A stretch of 64,000 nt of DNA from Amycolatopsis taiwanensis DSM 45107 (GCF_000519205.1 NZ_JAFB01000029.1:60410-124409); one strand, 5' to 3'; positions 8,148-18,763 are shown, counted from the first letter of the stretch. Program-made: numbers and translations. Notes: generated from the letters alone by a model not told the origin.

Positions 8148-8939
8148 GTGACCTCTCTCATCTACCCGCGTGACGCGGGCGACCCTTGCCTCGACGATTT
8201 CCGTGCTCTGTCCACTGCGGACCGTCGGCCGGATCGCCCGGGCGGCCGCGGGCTGGTCATCGCCGAGGGCACGGTGGTGGTACGGCGGCTGCTTTCCTCG
8301 CCGTATCCGGTGCGGGCGGTGCTGGGCGTGGAACGCCGGGTTCGTGAGCTGGCGCCAGAACTGCCCGACGTGCCGGCCTACGTGACCTCGGCCGAGATGA
8401 TGGCCGAAGTGGTCGGTTTTCACCTGAACCGCGGGGTACTGGCGGTAGCCGATCGGTCACCGCAACCGCAGGTGGACGAGATCCTGGCGCGCTCGCGGGT
8501 CGTCGCCGTGCTGGAAGGCGTGGGAGATCACGAAAACCTGGGCTCGCTGTTCCGCAACGCCGCCGCGCTCGGCGTGGGTGGGGTGCTTCTCGGGGCGGGC
8601 TGCGCGGATCCCCTGTACCGGCGAAGTGTCCGCGTGTCCATGGGAAACGTGCTGCGGGTGCCGTTCGCGTCGATCGACCCGTGGCCCGCGGGGCTGGACC
8701 TCGTGCGGCGGCACGGCTTCCGCATCGCCGCGCTCACCCCGCGGGCCGACGCGATCCCGCTGAGTTCGGTCGACGGCGGCAAGATCGCCGTACTGGTCGG
8801 GTCGGAGGGGCCGGGACTGACCGCCGAGGCGATCGCGGCGGCCGACCTGGCCGTGCGCATCCCGATGGCCGAGGGGGTCGACTCGCTCAACGTGGCGACG
8901 GCCGCCGCCATCGCGTTCTACGAACTCGCGGAGCGGTAA
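8148..8939 (+). CDS. TrmH/SpoU family RNA 2'-O-methyltransferase
   Basis: A 263-residue SPOUT-class methyltransferase. An N-terminal substrate-binding part (about residues 1-100) precedes the knotted catalytic domain, which shows the three SpoU motifs: NLGSLFRNA (motif 1), VLVGSEGPGL (motif 2) and VDSLNVATAAAIAFYE (motif 3, the S-adenosylmethionine knot). It probably methylates a ribose 2'-OH in rRNA or tRNA; the target base is unknown. The GTG start at 8148 follows a region with little Shine-Dalgarno character. It is the first gene of a trmH-DUF2537 pair, an order matching mycobacterial Rv0881-Rv0882. Confidence 0.9.
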   Translation: MTSLIYPRDAGDPCLDDFRALSTADRRPDRPGGRGLVIAEGTVVVRRLLSSPYPVRAVLGVERRVRELAPELPDVPAYVTSAEMMAEVVGFHLNRGVLAVADRSPQPQVDEILARSRVVAVLEGVGDHENLGSLFRNAAALGVGGVLLGAGCADPLYRRSVRVSMGNVLRVPFASIDPWPAGLDLVRRHGFRIAALTPRADAIPLSSVDGGKIAVLVGSEGPGLTAEAIAAADLAVRIPMAEGVDSLNVATAAAIAFYELAER

Positions 8940-8968
8940 ATTGGCGACGCCGTATTCGGGAGGAAGGC

Positions 8969-9589
8969 GTGGAGCTGAGAGTCCGCGGGGAACGCGCGGT
9001 GCTGAAGGGGCATGGTGGCGCGCACACGCGCGAGATCGACCCGCACACCCTCGCGCTCGGTGGGGAACTTGCTGACGCGCTGCACGAGTGGGCCCGGGTC
9101 GCCGCCGCGGTGCGCCGGGTCCCGGACATGGGAGAGCCGGGCCAGGCCGCCGCGGTGGTCTCCCAGCGCGGGCGGCAACTGGCGGCGCGTGTGGCGGCGG
9201 CGATGGGGAGCGCGGTGCACTACGTTGATCCTGTGACCGAAGAGTTACTCATAGTGGCGCCGCCGCCTCCCCGGCGGCCCGAGCCGACACTGGCGAGGCG
9301 GCTCTTCGGCGCGCCGGCGGCGGACGGCCAGCCGACGCCGTGGGGCACCGGACTGCTCGTCGCCGGGTTCATCGCGGTGGTCGTGATCACCGCGATGCTC
9401 GCGCTGGCGGCGGCGCTGGCCGCGGAGGTCAGTGGCTGGCTGGTGCTGCTCGCGGCGCTCATCGTCACGGTGGGCCTGGCGCCATCGTTGTGGCTGGCCA
9501 GGCGGCTCCCGATCATCCGCTGGGTCGCCCTCGGCGCGGCCGCCGGCATAGTGCTCTCCTGGTTCGGCGTCCTCGCCATCGCCCTCTGA
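8969..9589 (+). CDS. DUF2537 membrane protein
   Basis: A 206-residue protein with a soluble N-terminal half (about residues 1-125) and three to four hydrophobic segments in the C-terminal half (GLLVAGFIAVVVITAMLAL, VLLAALIVTVGLAPSL, IIRWVALGAAAGIVLSWFGV). This is the DUF2537 layout; mycobacteria carry the same kind of gene between the SpoU methyltransferase and sepH (Rv0882). GTG at 8969 has GGGAGGAAGG just upstream. It is convergent with sepH, and the space between them holds a 22-bp-period repeat array. The function is unknown. Confidence 0.78.
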   Translation: MELRVRGERAVLKGHGGAHTREIDPHTLALGGELADALHEWARVAAAVRRVPDMGEPGQAAAVVSQRGRQLAARVAAAMGSAVHYVDPVTEELLIVAPPPPRRPEPTLARRLFGAPAADGQPTPWGTGLLVAGFIAVVVITAMLALAAALAAEVSGWLVLLAALIVTVGLAPSLWLARRLPIIRWVALGAAAGIVLSWFGVLAIAL

Positions 9590-9591
9590 CC

Positions 9592-9770
9592 CCGCGCGTG
9601 TCCCACACTCCCGTCGCGCGTGTCCCACACTCGTGTCGCGTGAGTTCCACGTTCCGGTCGACGGGAAGGTGGGACTCGCGCGCCGGGAAGGTGGGACACG
9701 CACGTCGGGAAGGTGGGACTCGCAGGATGGGAATGTGGGACACGCACGTTGGGAAGGTGGGACTCGCGCC
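9592..9770. repeat. 22-bp-period intergenic repeat array, locus A1
   Basis: Between the convergent DUF2537 gene and sepH. Five plus-oriented units begin (at GTGGGAC) at 9669, 9691, 9713, 9735 and 9757, exactly 22 bp apart, with the core alternating between GGGACTCGC and GGGACACGC. To the left are two to three units in the opposite orientation (GTGTCCCACACTCCCGTC), and the two halves meet at a dyad centred on GTCGAC near 9660. No coding potential is apparent. The same unit occurs at 48893-49069. Confidence 0.85.
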
Positions 9771-9802
9771 GAACAACAGGGTTGGCCGCGCCGCGAGTGG
9801 AC

Positions 9803-10570
9803 TCAGCCGCGGCGGGAGCGGACGCCCAGGAGCACGTCCTCCCAGGCGGGCACCACCGGGTGGCCGTTCTTGACCTTGGGCTTGGCTTCCTTGGCACCCC
9901 GCGAGCCGGACCCGGCCGACTCCGATCTGGGCGTCGGCGGGCCGGGCTGGTCGGGGGACTCCGCATCGACGGCGCGCAGTGTGAGCGGCGCGCGGTGCGG
10001 GTCGAGCAGGTCCTCGGCGTGCTCGTCGAGCGCGGTCACCGTGCCGCCGTGCGCACCGGGAGAGAACGACCAGTGCGCCCTGTTGTCGGACCGGCCCGCG
10101 TGCCAGCGCAACGCGACGACCCACTTGCCGTCCTCGCCACGCCAGGAGTCCCATTCCGCGCGGGAGTAGTCCTGCCCCCGCACGCCGAAGGCGTACGCCA
10201 CGACCTCGCCCAGCGTGCGCACGTCCGGGCCGTCCTCGCGAACCGGGTGCGCCTGCTGGGCCAGTTCCGCCGTGCGCGCACGCTCCAGCAGCACCGGGTA
10301 GGAGAACCGCTCCACCCGCTGGACCGGGATACCGGCAGAGGCCGCCAACTGCTCGACCGACTCGCCCGCCCGGATTCTGGCCTGAATCTCGCGTGGTCGC
10401 ATCTGGCACTCCGTCTCGATTTCGATCTGACCGAGCCGGGTGACGTCTCCTCTCGCGGCCGCCCGCAGCCTTTCGTCCGCCGGGAGGAGAAAACGCTCGC
10501 CGCGCGCCGGGTCTTCGCACACGATGGACTTGCCGTCCTCGTGCAACCCGACAACCCTCAGCGCTCGCAT
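9803..10570 (-). CDS. sepH: Cell division regulator SepH (DUF3071)
   Basis: A 255-residue protein. The N-terminal DUF3071 domain begins MRALRVVGLHEDGKSIVC and includes a helix-turn-helix-like stretch (SVEQLAASAGIPVQRVERF). A charged linker follows, and the C-terminus has the conserved VPAWEDVLLGVR. In Streptomyces, SepH binds FtsZ and promotes filament assembly at septa; it is cytosolic and actinobacterial. ATG at 10570 has the ribosome site AGGAGGCGGGG, which rules out a much longer frame running into serC. It lies downstream of serC on the same strand (113 bp gap), matching mycobacterial Rv0883c-Rv0884c order. It is shorter than Streptomyces SepH, mostly in the linker. Confidence 0.9.
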   Translation of the reverse strand: MRALRVVGLHEDGKSIVCEDPARGERFLLPADERLRAAARGDVTRLGQIEIETECQMRPREIQARIRAGESVEQLAASAGIPVQRVERFSYPVLLERARTAELAQQAHPVREDGPDVRTLGEVVAYAFGVRGQDYSRAEWDSWRGEDGKWVVALRWHAGRSDNRAHWSFSPGAHGGTVTALDEHAEDLLDPHRAPLTLRAVDAESPDQPGPPTPRSESAGSGSRGAKEAKPKVKNGHPVVPAWEDVLLGVRSRRG

Positions 10571-10683
10571 CCCCGCCTCCTGACTCAACTCCTGTCGGCC
10601 CACGGTAGAACGGCGCGTCGGCTTGACGTGGGAGGCGCGCCGACACCCGATGAGTTGGTTCGGCCCCGGAGAAAGCCTCGTCG

Positions 10684-11874
<1,191 letters not shown>

Positions 11875-13233
11875 TCAACGCCAGCCGGCCTCGTCGACCC
11901 CGCCGGGGATCGGGGCGCCCGGGTCGTAGGGGGTGCGGGTGAAGATGAACGTCGCCAGGTCGAGGTGGGTGGGTGTGCCGTCCGCGGCGCGACCCACCCG
12001 CAGCGTCTCACCGGCGTAGTAGCCGTCGAGGCCGACCCATTCGTCCTCGCCGGTTGGGCGGAAGCGGGAGGCGCGGCCGGTGCCGACCGGGCTCAGGTCC
12101 AGCATCCCGCCGGGGATCAGCCGCAGGTGGTAGGGCGTGGGACCCCAGTGCCACAACCCGGTCAGCGTGAGCAGGCCCTTGTCCACCTCGGCCGGGCGCC
12201 ACTGTTCGGGCAGCTTCGGCTCCTGCTCGTCGGCGATCCTGATCAGGTCCATGGTCAGTGACATGATCGCGGCGCCGGACGTGGTGTTGGCCAGCGCGAG
12301 CGCACCGGTGCCGCTGTTCTCGTCGACGAGCGTGCAGGCGAGGAAGCCGGGCATCGAACCACTGTGGCCGGCCAGCCGCCTGCCGTTGTACCGCACGACC
12401 TGCAGGCCGAGGCCGTAGCCGGAGGTCCAGGCATCGGCGTCGTCGACGGTCGCGACCGCGCGCATCTCCGCCACGGTGTCCGGGTTCAGCACCCCGCCGG
12501 TGTGCCCGCCGACGAACGACGTCCACCGGGCGAGGTCGTTGACCGTGGACCACAGCTGCCCGGCGGGCGCCATCGCCCCGGCGTCCGGCGCCGGTTCGGG
12601 CAACAGCACGTCGGCGAACGGGTGCACCGCCCAGCCTTCGGCGTGGCGGCCCTCGGGGTGCGGCGTGGTCCGGGACATGCCCAGCGGGGTCAGGACTTCG
12701 TGACGCAACGCGTCGAGCCAGCTCATGCCGCGGTGCCGCGCGACCAGCTCGCCGAGCACGCCGTAGCCGACGTTGGAGTAGTGGAAGCGGCTGCCCGGCC
12801 GGTTCTTGATCGTCTCCGGAGTCAGGCTCGCCTCCAGCGCGGCCCAGTCGCTGCCCGGGCTGCGCTCCCACCAGGAACCGGGCGACTCGGCGGTCAGGCC
12901 GCCGGTGTGCGACAGCAACTGGCCGATGGTGGACGAGCCGAAGCTGGTGCCGGGGAGGTGCTTGTCGAGCGGGTCGTTGAGGTGGAGCCGGCCCTCGTCG
13001 CGCAGCCGCATGACCAGCGCGGCGACCAGAGACTTGGTGATCGAGCCGAGGCGGTACTGCGTGTCGTTGTCCGGAGCACTGCCCGGGGCTTCGCCGTCGG
13101 TGACCCAGCCCCGCGCGCCCGACCAGACCAGCTCGCCGTCCCGCACGACGGCGGCGACCAGCGAGGGTACGCGGTTGGCGGACTGCTCGGTGGCGATCCG
13201 GCGCAGCAGGGCGGTGTCGGTGCTGGGCAACAT
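11875..13233 (-). CDS. Serine hydrolase, class C beta-lactamase/AmpC-DD-peptidase family
   Basis: About 452 residues. The beta-lactamase-type catalytic domain (about residues 1-340) has the nucleophile motif SITK, the Tyr motif YSNVGYG, LSHTGGL and a HSGSMPGF stretch in the KTG-box position. A C-terminal beta-rich part of about 110 residues (GLWHWGPTPYHLRL...) resembles the lipocalin-like tail found in many such esterases. No signal peptide is evident, so a cytosolic esterase or peptidase is as likely as a penicillin-binding enzyme. ATG at 13233 is preferred over GTG at 13263; neither has a clear ribosome site. It is a stand-alone gene downstream of the two-component operon. Confidence 0.8.
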   Translation of the reverse strand: MLPSTDTALLRRIATEQSANRVPSLVAAVVRDGELVWSGARGWVTDGEAPGSAPDNDTQYRLGSITKSLVAALVMRLRDEGRLHLNDPLDKHLPGTSFGSSTIGQLLSHTGGLTAESPGSWWERSPGSDWAALEASLTPETIKNRPGSRFHYSNVGYGVLGELVARHRGMSWLDALRHEVLTPLGMSRTTPHPEGRHAEGWAVHPFADVLLPEPAPDAGAMAPAGQLWSTVNDLARWTSFVGGHTGGVLNPDTVAEMRAVATVDDADAWTSGYGLGLQVVRYNGRRLAGHSGSMPGFLACTLVDENSGTGALALANTTSGAAIMSLTMDLIRIADEQEPKLPEQWRPAEVDKGLLTLTGLWHWGPTPYHLRLIPGGMLDLSPVGTGRASRFRPTGEDEWVGLDGYYAGETLRVGRAADGTPTHLDLATFIFTRTPYDPGAPIPGGVDEAGWR

Positions 13234-13296
13234 GCCCACATCTTGCCCGAAGGCCGTCGGCACCCGAGACCGGATATATCCCCTGTCGCCCGCGGA

Positions 13297-13914
13297 TCAG
13301 AGGATGCCGCGGGAGATGGCGGTGGTCACCGCGGCGGTGCGGTCGGAGACGCCGAGCTTGCCGAACATGCGCAGCAGGTGCGTCTTCACGGTGGCCTCGC
13401 TGATGTAGAGCTTCCGGCCGATGTCGGCGTTCGTGTGGCCCTGTGCGACCAGTCCGAGCACCTCGATCTCCCGCGCGGAAAGCGGCTGGGGCGCCGGGTT
13501 GCGCACCTGGCGCACCAGTTTTCCGGCCACCGAAGGCGACAGCACGGTTTCACCGCGCGCGGCCGCCCGGATCGCGCCGGACAGTTCGGCACGGGTGGCG
13601 TCCTTGAGCAGGTAGCCCGCCGCGCCCGCCTCCACCGCACGCAGGATGTCGGCGTCGGTCTCGAACGTGGTCAGCACGACCACCCGCCGCTCCGGTGTCT
13701 CCGCGAGGATCTTCCTGGTGGCCGCGACCCCGTCGAGGCCGGGCATCCGCAGGTCCATCAGGATCACGTCGGGCCGCTCGGCCCGGCTCACCGCGACCGC
13801 CTCCTCGCCCGAGGACGCTTCGCCCACGACGGTCAGGTCCGGCTCCGCTTCGAGCATCCCGCGCAGGCCCTCGCGAACCACCGGATGGTCGTCCACGAGC
13901 AGTACCGCGATCAC
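13297..13914 (-). CDS. NarL/LuxR-family response regulator
   Basis: A 205-residue response regulator. The receiver domain (about residues 1-120) shows the acidic pair in LLVDDHP, the phosphoacceptor Asp in [11 protein letters not shown], the Thr in VLTTFE and the Lys in YLLKDA. The C-terminal LuxR-type helix-turn-helix (about 140-200) has [21 protein letters not shown] and [16 protein letters not shown]. Its ATG overlaps the end of the histidine kinase gene by 4 bp, so the two are translationally coupled and are cognate partners. It is the last gene of the ABC-permease-kinase-regulator operon and probably controls that transporter. Confidence 0.93.
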   Translation of the reverse strand: MIAVLLVDDHPVVREGLRGMLEAEPDLTVVGEASSGEEAVAVSRAERPDVILMDLRMPGLDGVAATRKILAETPERRVVVLTTFETDADILRAVEAGAAGYLLKDATRAELSGAIRAAARGETVLSPSVAGKLVRQVRNPAPQPLSAREIEVLGLVAQGHTNADIGRKLYISEATVKTHLLRMFGKLGVSDRTAAVTTAISRGIL

Positions 13915-15065
13915 AATGGCACCTCCACGGTCACGGTCGTGCCCGGCCCGGTTCGTACGGTCATCGCGCCGCCCACCTGCCTGGCCCGGTCCCGCATGCC
14001 GGCCAGCCCGTAGCCCCGCGCGGGCCGGTCCGGGTCGAATCCGGCACCGTCATCGGTAATGACGAGGCGTGCCACGTCATCGGCCACGGTCACCTCCATG
14101 GAAACGTGTGAGGCGTTGGCGTGCTTGCGCACGTTCGCGATTGCTTCCTGCGCGGCCCGCAGCAGGACCACCTCGGTCGCGGTGGGCAGCGGCGGAAGGG
14201 AGTCGGGAACACGGCAGTCCACCTCGATCCCGGTCTCCTCGGCCAAATGCTCGGCCTGCCGGCGGAGTGCGTCCGCCAGCGAGCCGGTCAGCGCGGACGG
14301 TGGGAGCACGGCGACCATCGCCCGCGCCTCGGCGAGGTTCTCCCGTGCCGTCCGGGTCGCCAGGCCGACATGGCGGCGAACGGACGGCAGGTCTGTGTCC
14401 AATTCGGACTCGATCGCCTGCAGCAGGGCCACGATGCTGGTGAAGCCCTGGGCGAGCGTGTCGTGGATCTCGCGGGCCAGCCGCTCCCGCTCGGCCGAGA
14501 TGCCGGCCTCGTGGGACAGCCGAGCCAGCTCGGCCCGGCTGGCATCGAGTTGCTCGATCAGTTGTGCCCGCTCGGTGCTCTGCACGATCACCCGGTCGAT
14601 CCAGATGCTCACACAGATGCCGAAGATGATCAACAGCGCCGTCATCGGCAGCAGCATGGTCAGCAACTCGTCGTCGAAACCACTGCGGATAAGCACTGCC
14701 ATTGGCGACGGCAGGATCGACAGTGCCATGACGACCCACGCCACCGGTTGCCGCACCTTCATCGCCACCGCGGGGCAAACGGAGAACAACGCGAACGAGG
14801 CGGACGGGTCGGTGAAGATCGCCACCGTGATCAGCACCAGCACGGCCGCCGAAAAGCTCAGCGCCGCCCGGTTTCCCAGTGGCCGGGGGAGAACGATGGC
14901 GACCACGATGGCGAGGGCGGTCAGGGCGCCGAAACTGGTCAGCCGGAGAGCCAGCGACTGGTCCTCGGTAAGCACGGCCAACGACGCGAATACATAGTCG
15001 ACCGCGAAGAGCAACCGCCACAGCCAGAACCACCGCTGCCAGGCGTCTACCTGTCGTCCGTCCAC
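13911..15065 (-). CDS. Sensor histidine kinase (HisKA_3 type)
   Basis: About 384 residues. The N-terminal half has about five hydrophobic segments with short loops, so sensing is probably within or at the membrane. A coiled-coil linker ([18 protein letters not shown]) leads to the HisKA_3 phosphoacceptor motif [17 protein letters not shown] and then an HATPase_c domain ([35 protein letters not shown]). GTG at 15065, inside the end of the permease gene (19-bp overlap), is the most likely start; a longer open frame reads backward through the permease and is not protein-like. It phosphorylates the adjacent NarL-type regulator. The stimulus is unknown; layout resembles DesK/LiaS-type envelope sensors. 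Confidence 0.9.
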   Translation of the reverse strand: MDGRQVDAWQRWFWLWRLLFAVDYVFASLAVLTEDQSLALRLTSFGALTALAIVVAIVLPRPLGNRAALSFSAAVLVLITVAIFTDPSASFALFSVCPAVAMKVRQPVAWVVMALSILPSPMAVLIRSGFDDELLTMLLPMTALLIIFGICVSIWIDRVIVQSTERAQLIEQLDASRAELARLSHEAGISAERERLAREIHDTLAQGFTSIVALLQAIESELDTDLPSVRRHVGLATRTARENLAEARAMVAVLPPSALTGSLADALRRQAEHLAEETGIEVDCRVPDSLPPLPTATEVVLLRAAQEAIANVRKHANASHVSMEVTVADDVARLVITDDGAGFDPDRPARGYGLAGMRDRARQVGGAMTVRTGPGTTVTVEVPL

Positions 15066-15862
15066 CGGAACGTCAGCCGGCACAGCACCACCCCGACGAC
15101 ACACCACGCTCCGAGTACCAGTGCCACCTTGCCCAGTTCCCATGTTCCCGCCAGTTCGTAGGAGGCCATCGACTCCGGCAGGAACACCGAGCGCAGGCCC
15201 TGGCAGATCCATTTGACCGGGAAGAACGACGCGAAATCGACCATAGCGTCCGGCAGGACCGTGATGGGTGTGACGAACACGCCCGAGATGAACTGGAAAC
15301 CCACGTAGAGCAGGTTCATCAGCGCGGCGGCGCCGGTCGCCGAGCGCGCCACCGCGCTGGCCGCGATGCCGAGCAGGCTGCAACTGGTCGCCGCCAGCAC
15401 GAAGATCCAGCCCAGCGTCAGCCACTTTTCGGGCGTCGCGGGCAGTTTCAGGCCGAACAGCAGCGCGCCGACCACCAGCAACAGCACCACTTCGGCGAGG
15501 CCGGCCACCGCGACCAGCATGATCTTGCCGAGGAAGTAGGCGCCGGCCGGCACCGGCGCGCCGCGCAGGCGCTTCAACGTGCCGTCCTCGCGATCGAACA
15601 CCACACCCGTGCCCATGTTCACGAACGAGGTGGACACGATGCCCGAGCCGATCATGCCGGCCGCGAACAACTGGCCCGCGCTGACGCCGGTGCCCTCGTG
15701 GGTGCCGTCGAAGATCGAGCCCAGCAGCACCAGCAGGAAGGCCGGCATGGAGAAGGTGAATACGACGGCTTCCTTCTGCCGGAAGAACCGGCGCAGCTCC
15801 ACCCGGCCACGGGCAAGACCGAGTGAGAACGTGCTGGGTAGCGCCACGGTGGCGGTGGTCAT
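15047..15862 (-). CDS. ABC-2 type transporter permease
   Basis: A 271-residue integral membrane protein of the ABC-2 permease class, with an N-terminal cytosolic stretch (RVELRRFFRQKEAVVFTFSMPAFLLVLLG) and about six hydrophobic segments. LKRLRGAPVPAGAYFLGKI lies in the usual coupling position. It pairs with the adjacent ATPase: the permease ATG overlaps the ATPase stop by 4 bp. The complex probably exports a lipophilic compound or antibiotic, as in DrrAB-type systems. Its 3' end overlaps the kinase start by 19 bp. Confidence 0.88.
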   Translation of the reverse strand: MTTATVALPSTFSLGLARGRVELRRFFRQKEAVVFTFSMPAFLLVLLGSIFDGTHEGTGVSAGQLFAAGMIGSGIVSTSFVNMGTGVVFDREDGTLKRLRGAPVPAGAYFLGKIMLVAVAGLAEVVLLLVVGALLFGLKLPATPEKWLTLGWIFVLAATSCSLLGIAASAVARSATGAAALMNLLYVGFQFISGVFVTPITVLPDAMVDFASFFPVKWICQGLRSVFLPESMASYELAGTWELGKVALVLGAWCVVGVVLCRLTFRWTDDR

Positions 15863-16695
15863 CGGCCCTCTCCGATCAGGTTCAGGTAAACGTCTTCCAA
15901 GCTGGGGCGGGTGACGGTGAGCTCGGCCAGTTCGCGGTCGCCGGCCAGTTGGGTGATGAACTTCGTCGGGAACGGCGTGCGTTCCTCGTGGTAGCCGTTG
16001 TCGTCGCGCCAGCGGACGAGCGCCTCGGCGCGGTCGCGGTCGCCGAGGGTGGCGGGGGTGCCTTCGGCGACGATGCGCCCGGCCGCCAGCACCGCGACCC
16101 GGTCGGCGAGCACCTCCGCCTCGTCGAGGTAGTGCGTGGTCAGCAGGATCGTGGTGCCGCCGTGGGCGAGGCCGGAGATCAGGTCCCAGAACCGGCGGCG
16201 CACCTCCGGGTCGAAACCCGTGGTGGGCTCGTCGAGGAAGAGCAGGTCCGGCCGGCCGACGATGCCGAGCGCGACGTCGAGGCGCCGGCGTTGTCCGCCG
16301 GAAAGGGACCGCACGCGGGCGCGTGCCTTCTCGGTGAGCTCGACCTGTTCGATCACCTCGTCCGGATCACGCGGATTCGGGTAGCACCGCGCGAAATGCC
16401 GGACGGTTTCGGCGACGGTCAGCTGTGCGGCGTCGTTCACCGTCTGCAGCACTATGCCGAGGCGGGAGCGCCAGCCCCGTCCCGCCGTGCGCGGGTCCTC
16501 GCCCAGCACTTCGATCTGGCCCGCAGTGGCCCTTCTGTACCCTTCCAGGATTTCGACGGTGGTCGTCTTGCCCGCGCCGTTGGGACCGAGCAGGGCGAAC
16601 ACCTCGCCGCGCTCGATGTCGAGATCGATGCCGTCCACCGCGACCTGGCCGGGATATTCCTTGCGCAGGCCGCGAACTCGTACCGCTGAGGTCAT
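15859..16695 (-). CDS. ABC transporter ATP-binding protein (DrrA-like)
   Basis: A 278-residue single-domain ATPase. Walker A is GPNGAGKTT, the signature is LSGGQRRRLDVALGI, Walker B is LLFLDEPTTGFD, and the switch His is in LLTTHYLDEAEVLADRV. The C-terminal extension of about 60 residues is typical of DrrA-type exporters. ATG at 16695 begins the operon ATPase-permease-kinase-regulator (16695 down to 13297), in which every junction overlaps or nearly overlaps. A perfect 9-bp dyad lies about 60 bp upstream and may be the operator of the system. Confidence 0.92.
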   Translation of the reverse strand: MTSAVRVRGLRKEYPGQVAVDGIDLDIERGEVFALLGPNGAGKTTTVEILEGYRRATAGQIEVLGEDPRTAGRGWRSRLGIVLQTVNDAAQLTVAETVRHFARCYPNPRDPDEVIEQVELTEKARARVRSLSGGQRRRLDVALGIVGRPDLLFLDEPTTGFDPEVRRRFWDLISGLAHGGTTILLTTHYLDEAEVLADRVAVLAAGRIVAEGTPATLGDRDRAEALVRWRDDNGYHEERTPFPTKFITQLAGDRELAELTVTRPSLEDVYLNLIGEGR

Positions 16696-16754
16696 GCCTC
16701 ATATCGTGGCGGTGCACCTGGTGCGTCCGGGACGTCCGAGGCACTGAATTCCGG

Positions 16755-16774
16755 TGTCCACCGAACGGTGGACA
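16755..16774. promoter_or_regulatory. Dyad upstream of the ABC/two-component operon
   Basis: TGTCCACCG and its exact complement CGGTGGACA are separated by AA. It starts 60 bp upstream of the ATPase ATG at 16695. It suits a response-regulator or TetR-type dimer site; the regulator is not known. Confidence 0.5.
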
Positions 16775-16840
16775 AACCGGTCCTGGGCGGTCACGTCGCG
16801 AGGCCGGATTTCGGTGCCGAGAACGGAGATCTCCGGCTCC

Positions 16841-16945
16841 TGTATCGGGAATTCGCGCGCCTGAACCGGGGACATGCGTGCTTGAACCGGGAATTCGCGT
16901 GCCTGAGGCGGGAATTCGCGTGCCTGGGGCGGGGACACGCCGGGG
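16841..16945. repeat. 21-bp-period intergenic repeat array, locus B1
   Basis: Four to five units with an exact 21-bp period, of the form GGGAATTCGCG followed by CGCCTGAACC, with some units GGGGACATGCG or GGGGACACGCC. It lies just downstream of the CitA-type citrate synthase stop. The same family is found at 44226-44730 and 63718-64000, and the core resembles that of the 22-bp arrays. Confidence 0.8.
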
Positions 16946-16950
16946 GTGGG

Positions 16951-18099
16951 TCAGTGGCGGTGGACCAGGTCCCAGCCCTCGACCTCTTCCGGCTTGCGGG
17001 GGCCCGGGCCGACGTAGTTGGCCGAGGGCCGTACCAGGCGTCCGGTCTGCTTCTGCTCCAGGATGTGCGCGGCCCAGCCGGCGGTGCGGGCGGAGCTGAA
17101 CATGGCGGGCATCATGTGCGGCGGCACCTCCGCGAAGTCCAGGATCACCGCCGCCCAGAACTCCACGTTGGTCTCGATGGCGTGGTCCGGGCGACGCTCC
17201 CGCAGCTCTGTCAGCGCCGCCTGCTCCAGCGCGGCGGCCACCTCGTAGCGCTGCGCGCCGAGTTCCTTGCAGGTCCGGCGCAGCACCCGGGCTCGCGGGT
17301 CCTCCGCCCGGTACACCCGGTGCCCGAAGCCCATCAGCCGTTCCTTGCGGTCCAGGATGCCCTTGACGAGCTTCGCCGCGTCACCGCTGCGCTCGACCTC
17401 TTCGATCATCGGCAGCACCCGCGCGGGCGCGCCGCCGTGCAGCGGGCCGGACATGGCCCCGATCGCGCCCGACAGCGCCGCGGCCACGTCGGCTCCGGTG
17501 GAGGCGATCACGCGGGCGGTGAAGGTGGAGGCGTTCATGCCGTGCTCCGCGGCCGAAACCCAGTACGCGTCGATGGCCTTGACGTGCGCCGGGTCGGGCT
17601 CGCCGCGCCAGCGGACCAGGAACCGTTCGGTGACGGTCTCCGCCTGGTCCACCCGGGACTGCGGCACCGCCGGGAGGCCGATGCCGCGAGCCGATTGGGC
17701 CACATAGGACAGTGCCATCACCGAGGCACGGGCGAGCTGGTCGCGCGCCTGTCCGTCGCTGACGTCCAGCAGTGGGCGGTAGCCCCAGATCGGCGCGAGC
17801 ATGGCCAGAGCCGCCTGCACGTCGACCCGGACGTCGCCGGTGTGCACCGGAAGCGGGAACGGTTCGGCGGGAGGCAGGCCGTTGCCGAACCGGCCGTCGA
17901 CGAGCAGACCCCAGACGTCACCGAAGGTGACCTTTCCGGCCAGGTCCTCGATGTCCACGCCGCGGTAACGGAGCGCGCCGCCGTCGCGGTCCGGTTCGGC
18001 GATCTGGGTGCGGAACGCGACCACGCCTTCCAGACCCGGCCGGAAACCGTCGTCCTCCGTGGTCGACACGGTGTTAGCAACAGGCGCTGAGGTAGTCAC
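16951..18099 (-). CDS. Citrate synthase, CitA-type (citrate synthase 2)
   Basis: About 382 residues, the short citrate-synthase form. Catalytic His is in the AAEHGMNASTFTARV and LHGGAP regions; GFGHRVYRAEDPRARVL carries the oxaloacetate-binding His-Arg; the Asp region is AVILDFAEVPPHM. It condenses acetyl-CoA (or a related acyl-CoA) with oxaloacetate; a methylcitrate role cannot be excluded. GTG at 18099 precedes MTTSAPVANTV, with AAAGGT upstream; a frame open for 49 codons further has no family features. Mycobacteria likewise have this CitA form (Rv0889c) in addition to GltA2. It is divergent from ureA across 241 bp. Confidence 0.9.
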   Translation of the reverse strand: MTTSAPVANTVSTTEDDGFRPGLEGVVAFRTQIAEPDRDGGALRYRGVDIEDLAGKVTFGDVWGLLVDGRFGNGLPPAEPFPLPVHTGDVRVDVQAALAMLAPIWGYRPLLDVSDGQARDQLARASVMALSYVAQSARGIGLPAVPQSRVDQAETVTERFLVRWRGEPDPAHVKAIDAYWVSAAEHGMNASTFTARVIASTGADVAAALSGAIGAMSGPLHGGAPARVLPMIEEVERSGDAAKLVKGILDRKERLMGFGHRVYRAEDPRARVLRRTCKELGAQRYEVAAALEQAALTELRERRPDHAIETNVEFWAAVILDFAEVPPHMMPAMFSSARTAGWAAHILEQKQTGRLVRPSANYVGPGPRKPEEVEGWDLVHRH

Positions 18100-18340
18100 T
18101 TGGAGACCTTTCGATGCGCGTTCCCCGACAGTTGCTCGAGCCACCTGCGAGTGACACGCGCCCGACGCGCGCCATCGCACGGTTAGCCCACAGGGTGCTC
18201 CTCGTACGCGCCGGTAACAAGCGAAAGATATGGTGGTTTCGGTCACGATTACGAGAACGATTCAGCCCACCGTGGGACATCGACGTAAATCCTCTGTCTC
18301 ATCGCCGTCGGTGGGCGGCTCGCGGTGCTAGACCTAGCCC

Positions 18341-18643
18341 ATGCACCTCAGCCCGCAGGAACGCGACAAATTGCTCGTTCACGTCGCCGCCGACGTCGCC
18401 CGGCGGAGGCTGGACCGCGGGGTCAAGCTGAACTACCCGGAGGCCGTCGCACTCATCACGGACCACGTCCTCGAGGGCGCGCGCGACGGGCGGTCGGTCA
18501 CCGACCTGGTGGTCAGCGGGCGCGACGTGCTCTCCCGCGGCCAGGTTCTCGACGGGGTGCCCGAGATGGTCGACGCGGTGCAGGTCGAGGCCACCTTCCC
18601 GGACGGCACGAAGCTCGTCACCGTGCATGACCCCATCACCTGA
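18341..18643 (+). CDS. ureA: Urease subunit gamma
   Basis: A 100-residue urease gamma subunit ([23 protein letters not shown]... [31 protein letters not shown]). It forms the (alpha-beta-gamma)3 structural core with UreB and UreC and is catalytically required, although the nickel site lies in UreC. It begins the operon ureA-ureB-ureC-ureF-ureG-ureD. The gap to ureB is 230 bp, unusually wide, and is filled in part by a GC-rich mobile-type hairpin element. Confidence 0.97.
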   Translation: MHLSPQERDKLLVHVAADVARRRLDRGVKLNYPEAVALITDHVLEGARDGRSVTDLVVSGRDVLSRGQVLDGVPEMVDAVQVEATFPDGTKLVTVHDPIT

Positions 18644-18703
18644 ACCATGAGGAGGGTTATCCGAAACGCAAGATGGGCATGCTTGGTGACACAGCACACA
18701 ACA

Positions 18704-18763
18704 GTGTTTTGTGGGGGCTCCGCCCCCACACCCCGGACTGGGGGGCAACCCCCAGACCCCCGT
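18704..18763 (-). repeat. GC-rich double-hairpin element, copy 1 (between ureA and ureB)
   Basis: About 60 bp containing two hairpins: GTGGGGGCTCCGCCCCCAC and the CTGGGGGG...CCCCCAG pair. Relative to the copies inside the epimerase and kinase genes it is in reverse orientation and shows the same ends (reverse strand GGGGGTCTGGGGG and CACAAAACAC). It separates ureA from ureB, which are normally close together. Confidence 0.88.

Noticed and set aside
18200..18260. GlnR box upstream of urease
   Set aside because: GTAAC and GAAA-like pieces exist but spacing and matches do not fit the GTnAC-n6-GaAAC pattern.
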